Assembly (NCBI RefSeq): GCF_000204055.1
Contig: NW_006768786.1
Location: 248,461 to 285,872, forward strand
Source of the DNA: Melampsora larici-populina 98AG31
Lineage: Eukaryota; Basidiomycota; Pucciniomycetes; Pucciniales; Melampsoraceae
Direction of reading: 5' to 3'
Length of the DNA stretch: 37,412 nucleotides
A model generated the notes under the pieces. That model ran no database searches and had not been told where the DNA came from. It saw only the letters and a program-made list of their open reading frames with translations. Shown here piece by piece: positions 1 to 10,431 of the stretch; positions within the stretch are counted from its first letter, which is position 1, and each line of letters begins with the position of its first letter. Made by a program: the position numbers and the translations under genes.

Positions 1-1316
1 AAGGCAACGTCCTCGAGCTGGTGAAGTGCTTATTTGGCCAGTCTTTAAACAAATTTAAGGCTATGTGTGGCAATATCTGTGAAGAGTACCAACCGGGCAT
101 GCACCATATGGTCCTTTCAAGCCCAATTGCTCCTTGCTTGATATGGTTGGGTCAAGTTGGTTGTGAAAAGGTCACCATTTTCAATAGTCTCACCTGCCAG
201 GCGTTTGTTGATTTGCTTGCCAAAGCAACCAAACACAAGGGTTCGGTGATGATCTTTACTGAAAATGAAAATGAAAAAGCCAAAAAGGTGGCCCAGGTAA
301 GTCCTTCAATAATGATCTCACATCTTTCTGATATTTTCTGACTGCTTATGAATTTCAGACCTGTGCCGCGAAAGAGTTGATTGCTTCAGCCAGAGGTCCC
401 ACAGCTGCTGAAGCACAGGTGGGTGTTCTAACCAAGGAGCTGGAGGTATGTGCTTTTCTTGGTCCGTGTCTGTTTTTCTTCCACCTTTGTCCTTTCCTCA
501 TGTTCAGCTAAGTGATTTCCTTTGTGACACAGGATGCGCGTAACCGCATTGCCCTCCACGGGTTAACAGCGCAACTTTTTGATGAAAAATCTCAAAAGGG
601 CACCTCCGGAGACGGTGCAATCTTGGTTTGCCCATGGGATCCCACTTTCCTATATTGCTTGACTTGGAACGGGGCATGGGTCTGGGCCAAAGCCGTGGTA
701 TGTATAAATCCTATTTTTTTTAACCTATGGACTAACCCTGTTTGTATTGTAGCAATCCGGCATGGCCACTTGCGAAAATCCGCCCCGAACGTATGAATAT
801 CTCACCATCATGAATAAAGCCCGTGTCTACCACAAGGATACCTCCGTCAATGACCGAGTGAAGATGTGAGGGGCTCAATTGCAGCTTGACTTGTCTCCAA
901 CTTTTCACGGCGCTGGAGGTTCTCGCAAAGCCTTTTTTGACAATCCGGCCAAACTTTTATTTCAAAATCCAGCCACCACGGAGAGATCAGCATCTTTTGC
1001 GGGTTTGGGTGTGTCTGACAAGGAGCATAAAGCCAAATGCCTCCCAGGTACGCATTGGTCTCACTTGATTTCATACTTCCCAAACTTATACTTTTTTTTT
1101 TGATTTGCGCCCTGAAGATGTCACCAAAAAAATCAAATATGAACCAGGTACCCTATTTCCCTCTGACATCTCCTTTCATGCCTTGCATTCAAACCTTTTG
1201 TGTGTCATCATTGCAGGTTCCCCTTCCAAAAAAGAAACAAGTCCAAAGCCATTACAATTCATTTGTCTTCAGATCCCCCTTCAGCTAAGAAGTTTGAGGT
1301 CAAACAGGAACCAGGT
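1..1316 (+). pseudogene. Multi-exon gene of unknown function, left end missing, in-frame TGA
   Basis: I do not recognise the family. The reading frame enters from the left edge. Exons read as 1-296, 359-445, 533-697, 753-1047, 1118-1147 and a last piece from 1217 to about 1316, each bounded by GT-AG introns (gtaagt at 297, gtatgt at 446 and 698, gtacgc at 1048). Phases agree across the first five. The frame of exon 4 is open on both sides of a TGA at 867-869, reading V-K-M-stop-G-A-Q and then about 60 coding-like codons up to a good donor. I therefore read it as an interrupted gene; the codon could have been CGA. If the TGA is genuine, the protein simply ends there. Exon 5 ends in KIKYEPG and the last piece in FEVKQEPG. 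Both contain a psi-K-x-E SUMO-type motif, but reaching the second needs a frame change or an extra splice near 1270. Nothing after 1316 is convincing. Confidence 0.55.
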
Positions 1317-2308
1317 AATGTCTCATCTATTGATTTTTGACCCAATAGATTGTCTTTTACATTTAACTAGAGAATAGGCGGGCCCACCCGCTTTTGCAAC
1401 TTGTCACTCTTCTTTGTACAGTTGTGATGCATTCTCAAAGGAGTCCAATACCCCACTGCATAGCATTATATTGGTACAATTTGGTGACAGATTTTATTTC
1501 ATGGACTTGTTCCGTTACTTATCAAAATGACCGGTAGCTCCAGACAGTTTTCAGGTTAACATTCTATGAGATCTCTTTCACCTTAGCCCGCGCCAGTCCC
1601 TGTGGTACCTCCAGTGTACCCGTAGCAAGCGTCTAATTTTGAGATCCATATTGTCCCTTTCTCAAGAAAAGGCCATTCCCTCCCTACTGATTCTGTGTTA
1701 TGGACGTCAGCAAGTGTTGGTAATTTAATTACATACAGTAGTAACGCTTTATAACTCTTTCTAGAAGCTTTCCTATGAACAGGTGGCTTACTGGCTTTGG
1801 AACCGGCATCACCTCAATCCAATCAATGTCTTTGTATTGTGGCATTTGATATGTTTCTGTAAGGGTGTCAAACTGCGACCACGCGTTAATAACATCCTCA
1901 AAACATTTGGGTCCAATACGCACCTTTGGTGTGGAAGTTGGGATATAACTGATTGTTAGTTCTTTCGAGCAGGTATGGTGTAGAAAATTTTCAAACAAAG
2001 TTACATAAGAGAGAACAACATATCATTGGAAGAATTGCATCCCGGTGTACAAAGATAGGAAGATAGGTGACACAGGGGGCGTTTCCGATAGCGGAGGGCT
2101 CGCAATGGAGGATATGGTGAATGTCAATGGGGATCAGCGAAGCACAGGAGAAGCATTTGAGAATGAATAACCGAGTGCTTGTACACTGAGAAAGATGTTC
2201 AAAAATGAGTGATCAGAAAAGGAACTCATGAACTTTTGAACTATCACAGGTCAAAGAATATAAAAAGTCGGAGATCAGTCATGGACTAACCAAAAGTATG
2301 ATCGGATT
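1317..2308. other. Intergenic DNA with one weak minus-strand ORF (1729-1998)
   Basis: No convincing gene. The only ORF of note is on the minus strand, 1998 to 1729 (about 90 codons, no ATG at its head, stop codon eight codons upstream). It has a varied, protein-like composition including D-W-I-E-V-M-P-V-P-K-P. It could be an exon relic of a transposon gene, but no splice sites or neighbouring exons support it. Confidence 0.3.
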
Positions 2309-2615
2309 GTAGATTGGCAGTGCATGTTCTTATCAATGCAGACGGCACTATGAACTCACTGCAGGCCGAAAAGCTATACAAAAGGTGGTAACATGATCTG
2401 AATCTATTGAAAAGGTCTTTGAAAAGTATGAGCTTCTGAATAGCTTTGGTTACCGTGAAGCTGTAGATTTGGAGTGCATGTTCTGATGAGTGGAGGTGGC
2501 AGGATGAACCTACTGTAGGCCAAAAAGCTACACAAAAGGTGCAAACATGATGTGCAGCTGTTAAAAAAGTTTTCAAAAAGCATGAGCTTTTGAATAGCTC
2601 TGCATACCATAAAGC
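2309..2615. repeat. Two-copy tandem repeat, period 153 bp
   Basis: Copy 1 starts at 2309 and copy 2 at 2462. Both begin TGTAGATT.GG.AGTGCATGTTCT and share the blocks AAAAGCTA.ACAAAAGGTG and CATGAGCTTTTGAATAGCT, with substitutions between them. The minus-strand ORFs across the block repeat with it and are probably products of the repeat, not a gene. Confidence 0.75.
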
Positions 2616-2815
2616 AGTGTACCCAAACAATAAATTGGGGCTAAGCAAGAGGGAGGGAAGGCTTTTAGTTTTGTATCGCAATAGATGAACTTTTAATTGC
2701 AATCACGTGAAGCGCTTTTGAAAAAGTCAGTGTAGGGCAAGAATGAGCACAATGACCCACGATGGTGCATTTCACGTTTATGAAGTGGCGGTAGATTTGA
2801 AAATAGGGGGAGGCT

Positions 2816-3010
2816 CAAAGTATAAATAGAGGTGACGATTAGAGTATATGGAGCAGCATTGTTGCATGCTACCCACGGCTACACCCACGTGAGCCGCAAG
2901 TGGGAAGCGGAGAAATCCGATGTAGAACTCCTACGCTGTGGAGCGTAGGCAGAGCCTCGAGGGGAAGAAACAACCCAAGTAGGATAAACCTCCAAGAGCC
3001 GTAACCAAAA
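2816..3010. other. TATA motif followed by GC-rich block with predicted hairpins
   Basis: A TATAAATA motif at about 2821 precedes a GC-rich island in AT-rich flanks. Within it, CCCACGGCT (2872-2880) can pair with AGCC (2892-2895) and GTGGG (2900-2904), leaving a small bulge. CTACGCT (2931-2937) pairs perfectly with AGCGTAG (2942-2948) across a four-base loop. No long ORF covers it. It could be a structured non-coding RNA, a SINE-like head, or chance. I cannot assign it to a known RNA family. Confidence 0.3.
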
Positions 3011-4601
3011 ACGCCGTTAAGCTGCCCTCAAAATACAGTGAGACACTTCTCGCCAACCTTTCTACCACCAAAATAAGCTTCCAACCTTGATTATCCAATC
3101 TACAGGCTTTAGTTCAGCTTTAAGAATCCCCGTAAAGGTCCTACGGTTCAAAAACAGATGTAAACAAGCTGTTTTTTACTACGTTCCCCAATGCAGTTCT
3201 TCAAAAACCTTCCCGTAGCAAGTAAAAAAATAAAAAAACCTTGATTTTCCTCCTAAACCTTGTTCTTCAACTTCTACTGATCCTAAATCTACCCTACACA
3301 CCCTAGTGGCTTCAAAACCCAGCCAATTACACTTGTAATTGCCCAAATACCCCTTACTACCTTAGGACAAAACCCCTAAGATAGCTTAAGTAAAATAAAA
3401 AAATAAAAATAAAATCGAAATTCCCAGTGTAAGGGATTCAAAATCTTCGATAACACCTCTACTGACCCTTATAATTAAGAAATCATTGAGTCTTTTTTTT
3501 TAACTAAAGACCTTTCTTTTAACTCGTCCTACACTAATGATGCGAAGAATTAACAAGATAAGATTCTATCTTTTTTCTTTGGTTGCTCCTTTCTAACTAG
3601 GAGTTCCACTCGATAACGGTCAAAAGAAAGAAAAAAAACTCTACAACACTTCAATACGATAACTACGATACGATAAGATCCCCCTTTTATACTTGAGATC
3701 TCGCTCTCTCCCTCAAACCTATCCAAACCTAAGTAAGTCTCTCTTTTGTTTCTCTCATTCCTTTCTTCTAACTTCTTCTTGATGTCTAATTGAATTGTTT
3801 TTGTTTTTATTCATTTTCTCTTGTTTCATCGTTTTTAGGTGGTTCCGATCGAAACGCTTCGATTTTAGGTCGTTCCGATGCGAAACGCCCACCATCACCA
3901 TCGCCTCGCTACCTCTGGTTCCATCAATTGATCCAGCCCAGCCCCTCTCATCCTCTTCATCTTATTTCATCTACAAATCGAAAAAAATCGATTTTTCCAA
4001 AGATTCTTTTGTTGAGTCCTTCTAGATGTTCTTTCTGTTTCAATCATTGATCTCCTCTAGCATTCCTATAGAGTTTTTGACTATCTTCCTTCCCATTTAG
4101 CATTCTTAAATTCGATTTTTCAAACTAATCATAGGTAAAAGTGAAGATTATTGAGAAAGTACTTGTAGATGGTGAAGTTATTGAATAAGATGAAGGTGTA
4201 CTAGATTGTAGAATTTAAAGTTTGCAATGATGATGTTTTATTTTCATTTAAATTGACTTTTGCTTCATTATCATTATCATTTAAATTTAATTGATTTTTA
4301 TTCTGGGTGTTTTATGGATTTGATGTCTTCTGTTTATTTGTAATTTATAATGTAAAAATGAATGTGTATGTATTGTTGATAGAAGTATCTTGAAAGAAAT
4401 GAAAACTGCAGATAATTTGTAAGATCAAAGATAATCCAATTATGGACAAAAACAGCCTTGTGAGATTTAGATTTCCACACCAATGATTTGCCCCCAGAAT
4501 GCTGAAGCCCTGCCGTTGTGACAGGATTCAGGGAATTTGGGGGGGTGAATCCGGATTTAAGAATATTAATTGACTGATTCCTTTTTACCATTGCTCTTCA
4601 G
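3011..4601. other. AT- and pyrimidine-rich non-coding DNA, possible 5' region of the next gene
   Basis: The stretch contains A/T runs, long CT-rich tracts (about 3690-3790 and 3950-4080) and a small imperfect repeat of GTTCCGATCGAAACG (3842-3856, again near 3871). The ORFs here are low-complexity products of CT tracts. A candidate intron runs from a GTGAAT donor near 4545 to the acceptor CTCTTCAG at 4594-4601, so part of this stretch may be leader or intron of the gene ending at 5083. Confidence 0.35.
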
Positions 4602-5083
4602 CTTCCCCCTTTGCCGTTGGGAAAGGCGTACCCAGTGTGATCTCTTCGGATCCACCTTCCGATGGCCAATTCAAATCTTCTCAACTTAGTTTCTACAGTC
4701 ACATCCATTCTGATATTGACTCTGATCCTGCTGGTTCAAATGTCATTTACCGCGACCCGCCTGGAGACTCAGAGGGCCAGGACCAAGCTCATGCTGAAGC
4801 TTTAGAACTCTTTTTAGACCACTGCAACGTTCCTCACAACGACAATACCACTAGAATGATCCTCAAGAGCGCCGGCGTCAAGTCTTGGACAAATTTGATC
4901 CCTAGCGTTCAATTCACCGAAACCTCTTTGACGGCGAGGGGTATGCACCCGGCTCTTGCCGCACACCTTCTCAGTGCTATGGAACGTGTTAATGTTCTCA
5001 AGGGTGAAAACAAAGCAGTTCCTGATGAAGAATCCCCGGAATTACACTCAGACACTAACCAACCTCCATCCCCCGAGTTCTGA
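4602..5083 (+). CDS. Terminal exon of a hypothetical protein with a SAM-like helical domain
   Basis: The exon is open from a CTCTTCAG acceptor at 4601 to the TGA at 5081-5083, about 160 codons. No in-frame ATG lies near the left end, so the start is probably in an upstream exon that I could not fix. The first third is rich in S, D and P (SSDPPSDGQ, SDIDSDPAG). The middle, ALELFLDHCNV through LLSAMERVNVL, is predicted helical and has the spacing of a SAM or SAM-like protein-interaction fold. The tail is acidic and proline-rich (PDEESPELHSDTNQPPSPEF). Codon use looks genuine. The function is unknown. Such short SAM-like proteins can belong to multicopy or transposon-linked families, and repeats flank this one. 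Confidence 0.5.
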
Positions 5084-6117
5084 TTGCACCTGCACCCTTA
5101 TTTACTAGGGTACTTACTTTCCACATTTTGCATCTCACAGTTGTCACTTCCCTTTTTTGTTTTTTGGTCTGGACTTGCTGCCTTGATTGTGAACCAAATG
5201 AATTGTTATGTTTCCCTTTTTGTTTGCTGCTACCTATATGACACACGGTGTTTGTTTTTATTTGTTGCATCTTGTTTTGGTCGCTGCTCCCTTGCTCCCT
5301 CTTGTTCTGCGACGCACAACCTATGTGTTGATGGTTGATGTTGATTATCTCTCTTGGTTTTCCTTATATTTCACCTCTTTGCTGCTCCATCTTTGTATGA
5401 TGTTGCAGACCGTTTTTCCTTGTTATTTCATAAAGAAATAAATATTGACTCATTTATTGTGCCTTAACCAAATGTGAGAAGTTGAGAACCTTATGATTTT
5501 CTGGAAACAGATCATCATGAAATTGGTTACTTTTTAAGATTGTAACTCATTTATCGTGACTTGTCCAAATGTGACAAATGAGAATCTTATGGATGATTTG
5601 AACCATTTTCAATTCAATCTTATCAAGAGAAAATTTACGAGAAAATCAGTCTGAAAAAAAACTTGACAAGCAAGAGATGAAATTTTATAAAGTCCCTAAT
5701 GAAAGAAGTGGGTAGTTTGGGGATGCGCAAAATCACCATCAACATTAAGTTGAAGAAGGTAAAATGTTACCCAAGAAGACACTTGAATTTTTTTTTCATA
5801 CTCTTTATTCTCAACTAACTCACATATCCAGCGCATTCTGTCATCCGAGGTTCACTTTCAATCCATGTTTAATTACATTCATAAGATTCAAACAAACCAA
5901 GTGTCATAAAAACAAAGTATCCCCAAAAAAACACCATATTGCAGACGTAGTTTAAACTTTCCAAAAAAAGAAATCGAGAACATGTTTAGATTTATATCAA
6001 AAGACCTAAAAAGTATCCAAAAAAACAATTGACAATGTGTTTAGATTTATTTATATCAAAAGACCTATCAAGTATCCAGAAAAGCAATTGACAACGTGTT
6101 TAGATTTATATAGATCT
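5084..6117. other. 3' flank and AT-rich DNA with two small tandem repeats
   Basis: T-rich sequence after the stop codon is likely 3' UTR, with AATAAA-like motifs near 5436-5445. A diverged tandem duplication has copies starting at 5448 (ACTCATTTATTGTG) and 5545 (ACTCATTTATCGTG), period about 97 bp. From 5981 to 6117, a unit of roughly 55-59 bp (GTTTAGATTTAT..ATCAAAAGACCT..AAGTATCCA) occurs about 2.5 times, with a weaker copy upstream near 5910. The solo LTR is inserted at the end of this minisatellite. Confidence 0.5.
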
Positions 6118-7198
6118 TGTGAGGGTTGGGTATTCAAAAGAATACTCAGGGCTCACTAAAAATGGTAAGGTGGGTTGGTAATTTTTGTTAATTAAAGTTA
6201 TATTGCAAATATGATGTATTACAATAAAATTATAAGGTTAAGAGAGAAAGGGGAAGAGGGAAACTGGTCTGTTTGGGGATAAATCCAGACAGACTACAGT
6301 TAAATGACTCCTGAAAAGGAGATTATAATTATAAGAAATATGAAAGCTGGATCCAAGGCTTTCCTTCAATCTTCAAAGTGACTGATTTAAGAGTGATGTG
6401 TAGTATCACTACGCTGGTTGTTATAAAGTCACCAACTTATGGTTATTCAAAAGGTACACCAACCTTGAGTTGATATAGGTCACTAACCTGCAGTTGTTCA
6501 GAAGGTGCACTAACCTATGAGTTGATATAGGTCACTAACCTGCAGTTGTTCTAGAGGTAACTAACCTGATGTTTATTGGAAGGTCACTAACCTGATAAGG
6601 GGGTTCTACTTAGGGGAAGTAGGGATCCAGAGGATGAAGAATAAGATTACTTTATCTTTTAGTCAGGAAGCTACTTTAAAGATATGAAGTGAATCACTAG
6701 TCTTATATTATATAAGACTTTTGATTATGTACTTCAAAAGAGTCTTTAAAGGGTTCTTTAAAAGAGGTGTGTAATAAAAATGCTTGGGGATTTTCTTGAA
6801 TGCTGAGAGAGGAGGGGATTATATACTTTCCTCTCTAAACCTAACTGTAGTGGTATTTGTTTGTATCACAACATTGGTTTAGGGTTGGTTGTTAATGATT
6901 GTTATGATCATTACTAATTATGCTTGATTACATTTGCATGCTAAGTATATTATGTAGTATAAGCTTTTGGAACCTAAGCATTGTAACTCTTGACACTGAG
7001 TTATGAGGTGTGAGTGATGTTTTATTACATACTACATGTGGTTTTAAGTGTACATGCATATGTAATTATTATTGTTATATGTTTTATTACATGTTACATA
7101 CTGTCTATTGGCTGTATGTATATGTAATTAGGTTTGTGTATGATAATTCTCTATTACAAGTTAGTTTTGGGTACATGTATATGTACTCAGGGCTGACA
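6118..7198. mobile_element. Solo LTR 1 (1,081 bp) with 5-bp TSD GATCT
   Basis: The element begins TGTGAGGGTTGGG and ends CAGGGCTGACA, so it has TG...CA termini. Immediately outside are GATCT (6113-6117) and GATCT (7199-7203), a perfect 5-bp target-site duplication on a single LTR. This shows LTR-LTR recombination removed the internal part. It aligns along its length with 8617-9621. It contains the 26-bp box array described separately, plus a conserved TTGACACTGAGTTATGAGGTG segment near 6990 and TATGTAGTATAAGC near 6951. No coding sequence. Confidence 0.9.
6404..6595. repeat. 26-bp-period array of quasi-palindromic AGGTCACTAACCT boxes in solo LTR 1
   Basis: Boxes of the form AGGTNACTAACCT start at 6452, 6477, 6503, 6529, 6555 and 6581, a spacing of 25, 26, 26, 26 and 26 bp. 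Weaker copies lie at 6427 (AGTCACCAACTT) and about 6404. The box is nearly self-complementary (AGGT....ACCT). Spacers alternate between CAGTTGTTC- and GAGTTGATAT-like sequence, so the real duplication unit may be a 52-bp pair. Confidence 0.85.
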
Positions 7199-7318
7199 GA
7201 TCTTTAGATTCATAAGTTCTAAAAAAGAGAAGAAATCAGGTTTGCCTTCATGAGTATCCAAATACCTCGCACTTTACTAACTAAAACAGAATTTTGAAAA
7301 TTGTAAATATTGGGGTGA

Positions 7319-8449
7319 TTATAAATAACCACTTCCTCTTAAAAAACCTTCACAAAGGTCTTCAGTAAATAACTCCATGCATGCAATGAATAACGCAGCC
7401 TTCTCATCATCAGCATTCAGAACCTGTTGCAAAACTTGAGAACGTCTAAGTCTTGATTTTAGAACCGAAAAGCCTTTCTTGATTGGGTTGAAATTGGGGC
7501 TGTATGCGGGGAGATAAACCAACCTCACACCACGGGCGGCACAGAGTTCCTCTACTCTGCCACCGTGGTGGATAGGCGCGTTATCCATAACCAGAACACT
7601 ATTCCGAGCAGGGAAATGATTCATGGCTGGGAGCTATTACACAAATAGACATGTTAGTTACAGATAACACTTGAACCAGAACCAAGGAAACCAAAAAGTG
7701 GACTTACCAAGTCGTTTTCCAAAAACGACTCAAAGTCGAGTCTAGAGTACCCGCCGGGTTGAATGGACACGGCTACGACACCATCCATGGAGATTGCTGG
7801 CAACGCTGACCAATGGTACGCCTGAGTGGGCCTCTGGAGGCGGGAGGTCCATTTACCAATAGGAGCACGTGCGTGAGTCCAATACAATCATTGTTTTGAT
7901 ATTGCCGTTTCATCTGTCAAATCAAAATAGCCTCTGTTAGTAAAACACATCACAGTTATGAAAGAAGCTCACTGCCACAAACTGACCAACAAAAACTAGA
8001 CAGCAAGGATCGATTTGTGATATTTCCTCAATATAGGCACCACGGGCAATCACGGACTGGTTGGGATGGACCGTGCGGGATTTTATTCTTGTCCAACATG
8101 GGCAAGATCGAAGTTTGGTGGAGAGAGTCTTCAGGGAGACCTTTCTGCAAAAAGTCTCTTGAATCTTGTTCTTGAGTTCATTGAGATAAAGGGTCGGATC
8201 AAGTTCCAGGGCTTGCAATACAAAGTCTTTCTCAGGTTCTCCTAGAGCGGAAGGTGCGCCGGCTTGCATGTGGTCCAATGGATTGGTGACCATTGCCCAA
8301 GTTGTGCAATAAATTTCAAACCAACAACGGACCGTGGTGAGTGAGAGATCAATGCCCATTGACCGTGTGATTTCTGGAAAAGTCAAGCCTTGTAGTACCA
8401 TCCTAACCACCACAAGCTTAATGTTGGTGCTGTAAAGGTTCTTGGGCAT
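7319..8449 (-). pseudogene. Tc1/mariner-IS630-type DDE transposase, three exons, inactivated
   Basis: The coding exons are 8449-7987, 7913-7708 and 7633-7319. They are separated by introns of 73 bp (donor GTCAGT) and 74 bp (donor GTAAGT), and all phases agree. The N-terminus has a helix-turn-helix region (LTFPEITRSMGIDLSLTTV). The first catalytic Asp lies in FVDET, assembled across intron 1, and the second in VMDNAPIHHGG. The third-acid motif, normally NPIE in this superfamily, reads NPIKKGF, so the catalytic Glu is Lys. An in-frame TGA also sits a few codons into exon 2, after ETAISKQ. Both changes fit single CpG transitions. The gene cannot make an active transposase. I found no clear terminal inverted repeats at the ends of the 7204-8611 block. 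Confidence 0.85.
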
Positions 8450-8616
8450 AATCAATATTGAAAAGAGGATTGTTGTTGGAAGTTAAAATAAAAAAAGCTG
8501 AATTTGTATATCAAATCGAGAGAAGATGTTTGAAGGAGAGCAGATATATAAAGTCAGTTGGATAGAAATAGAAATAGATTTTGGGCAAGAGCAATAAAGA
8601 AATGATAAGAGAAAGT

Positions 8617-9621
8617 TGTGAGGGTAGGGTATTCTTTAGAGTACTCTAGGCTCACTATGGGAAGGTAAGGTGGGTTCTTTTTATTTAAAGTAGTTGTATT
8701 TCAAAGATAATTTTGTAAATACAATTAGAAATAAAAAATAAAAGAAAGAAAGGAAATGAGACTGACAGTCTGTTTGGATAAATCCAGACAGACTACAGTT
8801 AAATGACTCCTTAGAAGGAGGTTTGAAATACAACAATAGAAGGCTGGATCCAAGGCCCTCCTTTAATCTTCAAGGTAATGGATTAAAGAATGATATGTAG
8901 GACACTAGCCTGGTTATTTATAGTCACCAACTGGTAGTTATTCAGAAGGTCACTAACCTGTGAGTTGTTGTAGGTCACTAACCTGCAGTTGTTCAAAAGG
9001 TCACTAACCTGTGAGTTGATAAAGGTTACTAACCTGCAGTTGTTCAAAAGGTGACTAACCTGGAGTTCTTTGAGAGGTTACTAACCTGAAAAGTTCTACT
9101 TGGGGAAAGTAGAGGATCCAAGGGATGAAGAAAGAATTACTTTATCTTTTAGGCAGGAATCTGCTTTAAAGTGATGAAGTGAATCACTAGTCTTATATTT
9201 ATAAGACTTTTGATTATGTACTTCAAATAAACTTTAAAGGGTTCTTTAAACAATATGTGTAAAAAAATGCTTGGAGGAAAGTCCTTGAAGGCTGAGAGAG
9301 GAGGGGTTTATATACTCTCCTCTCCAAACCTAATTGTAGTGATATTTGATTGTATCATTACTGTGGTTTAGGGTTTGATGACTACTATGAATTATTAATA
9401 TTATTAATATTACATAATTACATATACGTGTTATGTAATTTATGTAGTATAAGCATTTTAACTCTTGACACTGAGTTATGAGGTGTAGTTGATGTTTGTA
9501 TATGTTTTATTATATGTTACATGTGTTTTATAAGCTGTATGTACATGTAATTAGGTTTATAAGTAAAAGTTCAATATTATAAGTAGGTTTTGGGTACATG
9601 TATATGTACCCAGGGCTGACA
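8617..9621. mobile_element. Solo LTR 2 (1,005 bp), same family as LTR 1, TSD AAAGT
   Basis: The element begins TGTGAGGGTAGGG and ends CAGGGCTGACA. It is flanked by AAAGT at 8612-8616 and AAAGT at 9622-9626. It lies in the same orientation as LTR 1 and aligns with it throughout, but with many substitutions and small indels. The TSD differs from that of LTR 1, so this is an independent insertion that also collapsed to a solo LTR. It ends with the same TATGTACCCAGGGCTGACA-type terminus. Confidence 0.9.
8899..9088. repeat. 25-26-bp-period AGGTYACTAACCT box array in solo LTR 2
   Basis: Boxes start at 8922 (AGTCACCAACTG, weak), 8947, 8972, 8998, 9023, 9049 and 9075, spaced 25, 25, 26, 25, 26 and 26 bp. 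A degenerate box lies at 8899. The versions at 9023 and 9075, AGGTTACTAACCT, are perfect palindromes around one central base. The array sits at the same relative place as in LTR 1, so it is a property of the family and not a local accident. Confidence 0.85.
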
Positions 9622-10002
9622 AAAGTCCTGAGGCAAGGACTGGCGAGGAAGGAGAGGCAATGGGAGAAAGAGGATGGGACGAGAAGAGAAAACCCCTTTG
9701 GACATATCCCTGTATATGTACAAAGGGTTTCTTGGTCTCAAAACTATACATATGATATTTGTGAGATCCGCCGACTCGGAGAAATGTCATTAGATGTCCA
9801 TCGAATGACATCTATCTCACGGTACCAATTGTCAAAAAAGGGTTTTTTGGGTTTTTGCCTGATTTGGGTTAAATCTTGATGCAACACATTTGAGAGAAAA
9901 GTTACCAATGATTCTCACAACAGCTGTAAATCTTCCGAAGGAGTCCTGTTTGAGAAAAACCGGTGTCAAACCAGTTTTCATGTTGGCATGGTTTATCAAT
10001 TG
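9622..10002. other. Unassigned sequence between LTR 2 and an LTR fragment
   Basis: There is no supported gene; the short ORFs on both strands overlap each other. The sequence TCACGGTACCAATTGTCA at about 9818-9835, read on the minus strand, is TGACA followed by ATTGGTACCGTGA. That looks like an LTR end followed by a primer-binding-like site, so this may be debris of an opposite-strand LTR element. This is weak. Confidence 0.25.
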
Positions 10003-10304
10003 CCTATTATTATTATTATTACTCATACTTATACTTAATTACATATACATGTTGAGTATATAATTATGTAGTATAAGCATTTTAACTCTTGACACCAAGT
10101 TATGAGGGGTAATTGGTGTTCAGTTACATATTACATGTGGTTTTGAGTGTACATGTATACATATTAGTGTTTGTACATAGATGTTTTGCTACATGCTACA
10201 TAAATGTTTTATGAGCTTCATGTACATGTAATGAGGTTTCTTAAGGCTTGTTTATATGTTACAAGTTAGTCCTTGGGTATGGACATATGTAATTGGGGCT
10301 GACA
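10003..10304. mobile_element. 3' fragment of a third LTR of the same family
   Basis: After a (TAT)n tract at 10005-10021, the sequence aligns with the 3' parts of LTR 1 and LTR 2. Shared segments include TATGTAGTATAAGCATTTTA, CTCTTGACACCAAGTTATGAGG and the terminal GGGGCTGACA at 10295-10304. The upstream two-thirds, including the box array, are absent. No TSD can be assigned because the left end is truncated. Confidence 0.75.
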
Positions 10305-10431
10305 ATTTGCTTGGGCTTGTTATTGACTGTTCTATCTTTAGATCTCAAATATTGCATTGCAGATTTGGTGGTCATGTTATTGGTCCACACCTTGAATCAC
10401 CTTCCTTTTTTTCCAGAGATTTATGCTAGCA

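Noticed and set aside
2480..2515. Hammerhead-ribozyme-like CTGATGAG
   Set aside because: There is no GAAA core or pairing stems in the right places; the motif lies inside the 153-bp tandem repeat.
3790..4050. Plus-strand ORFs rich in S, F and P
   Set aside because: They are translations of a CT-rich non-coding tract in two frames, with no splice or domain support.
6118..9621. A single LTR retrotransposon with a transposase as cargo
   Set aside because: Each LTR has its own perfect 5-bp duplication (GATCT, AAAGT), and the outermost flanks do not match each other. The transposase also runs antisense and belongs to a DNA-transposon family.
9598..9879. Plus-strand ORF of 93 codons across the end of solo LTR 2
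   Set aside because: It crosses the LTR boundary and TSD, and overlaps an equally long minus ORF. No family resemblance.
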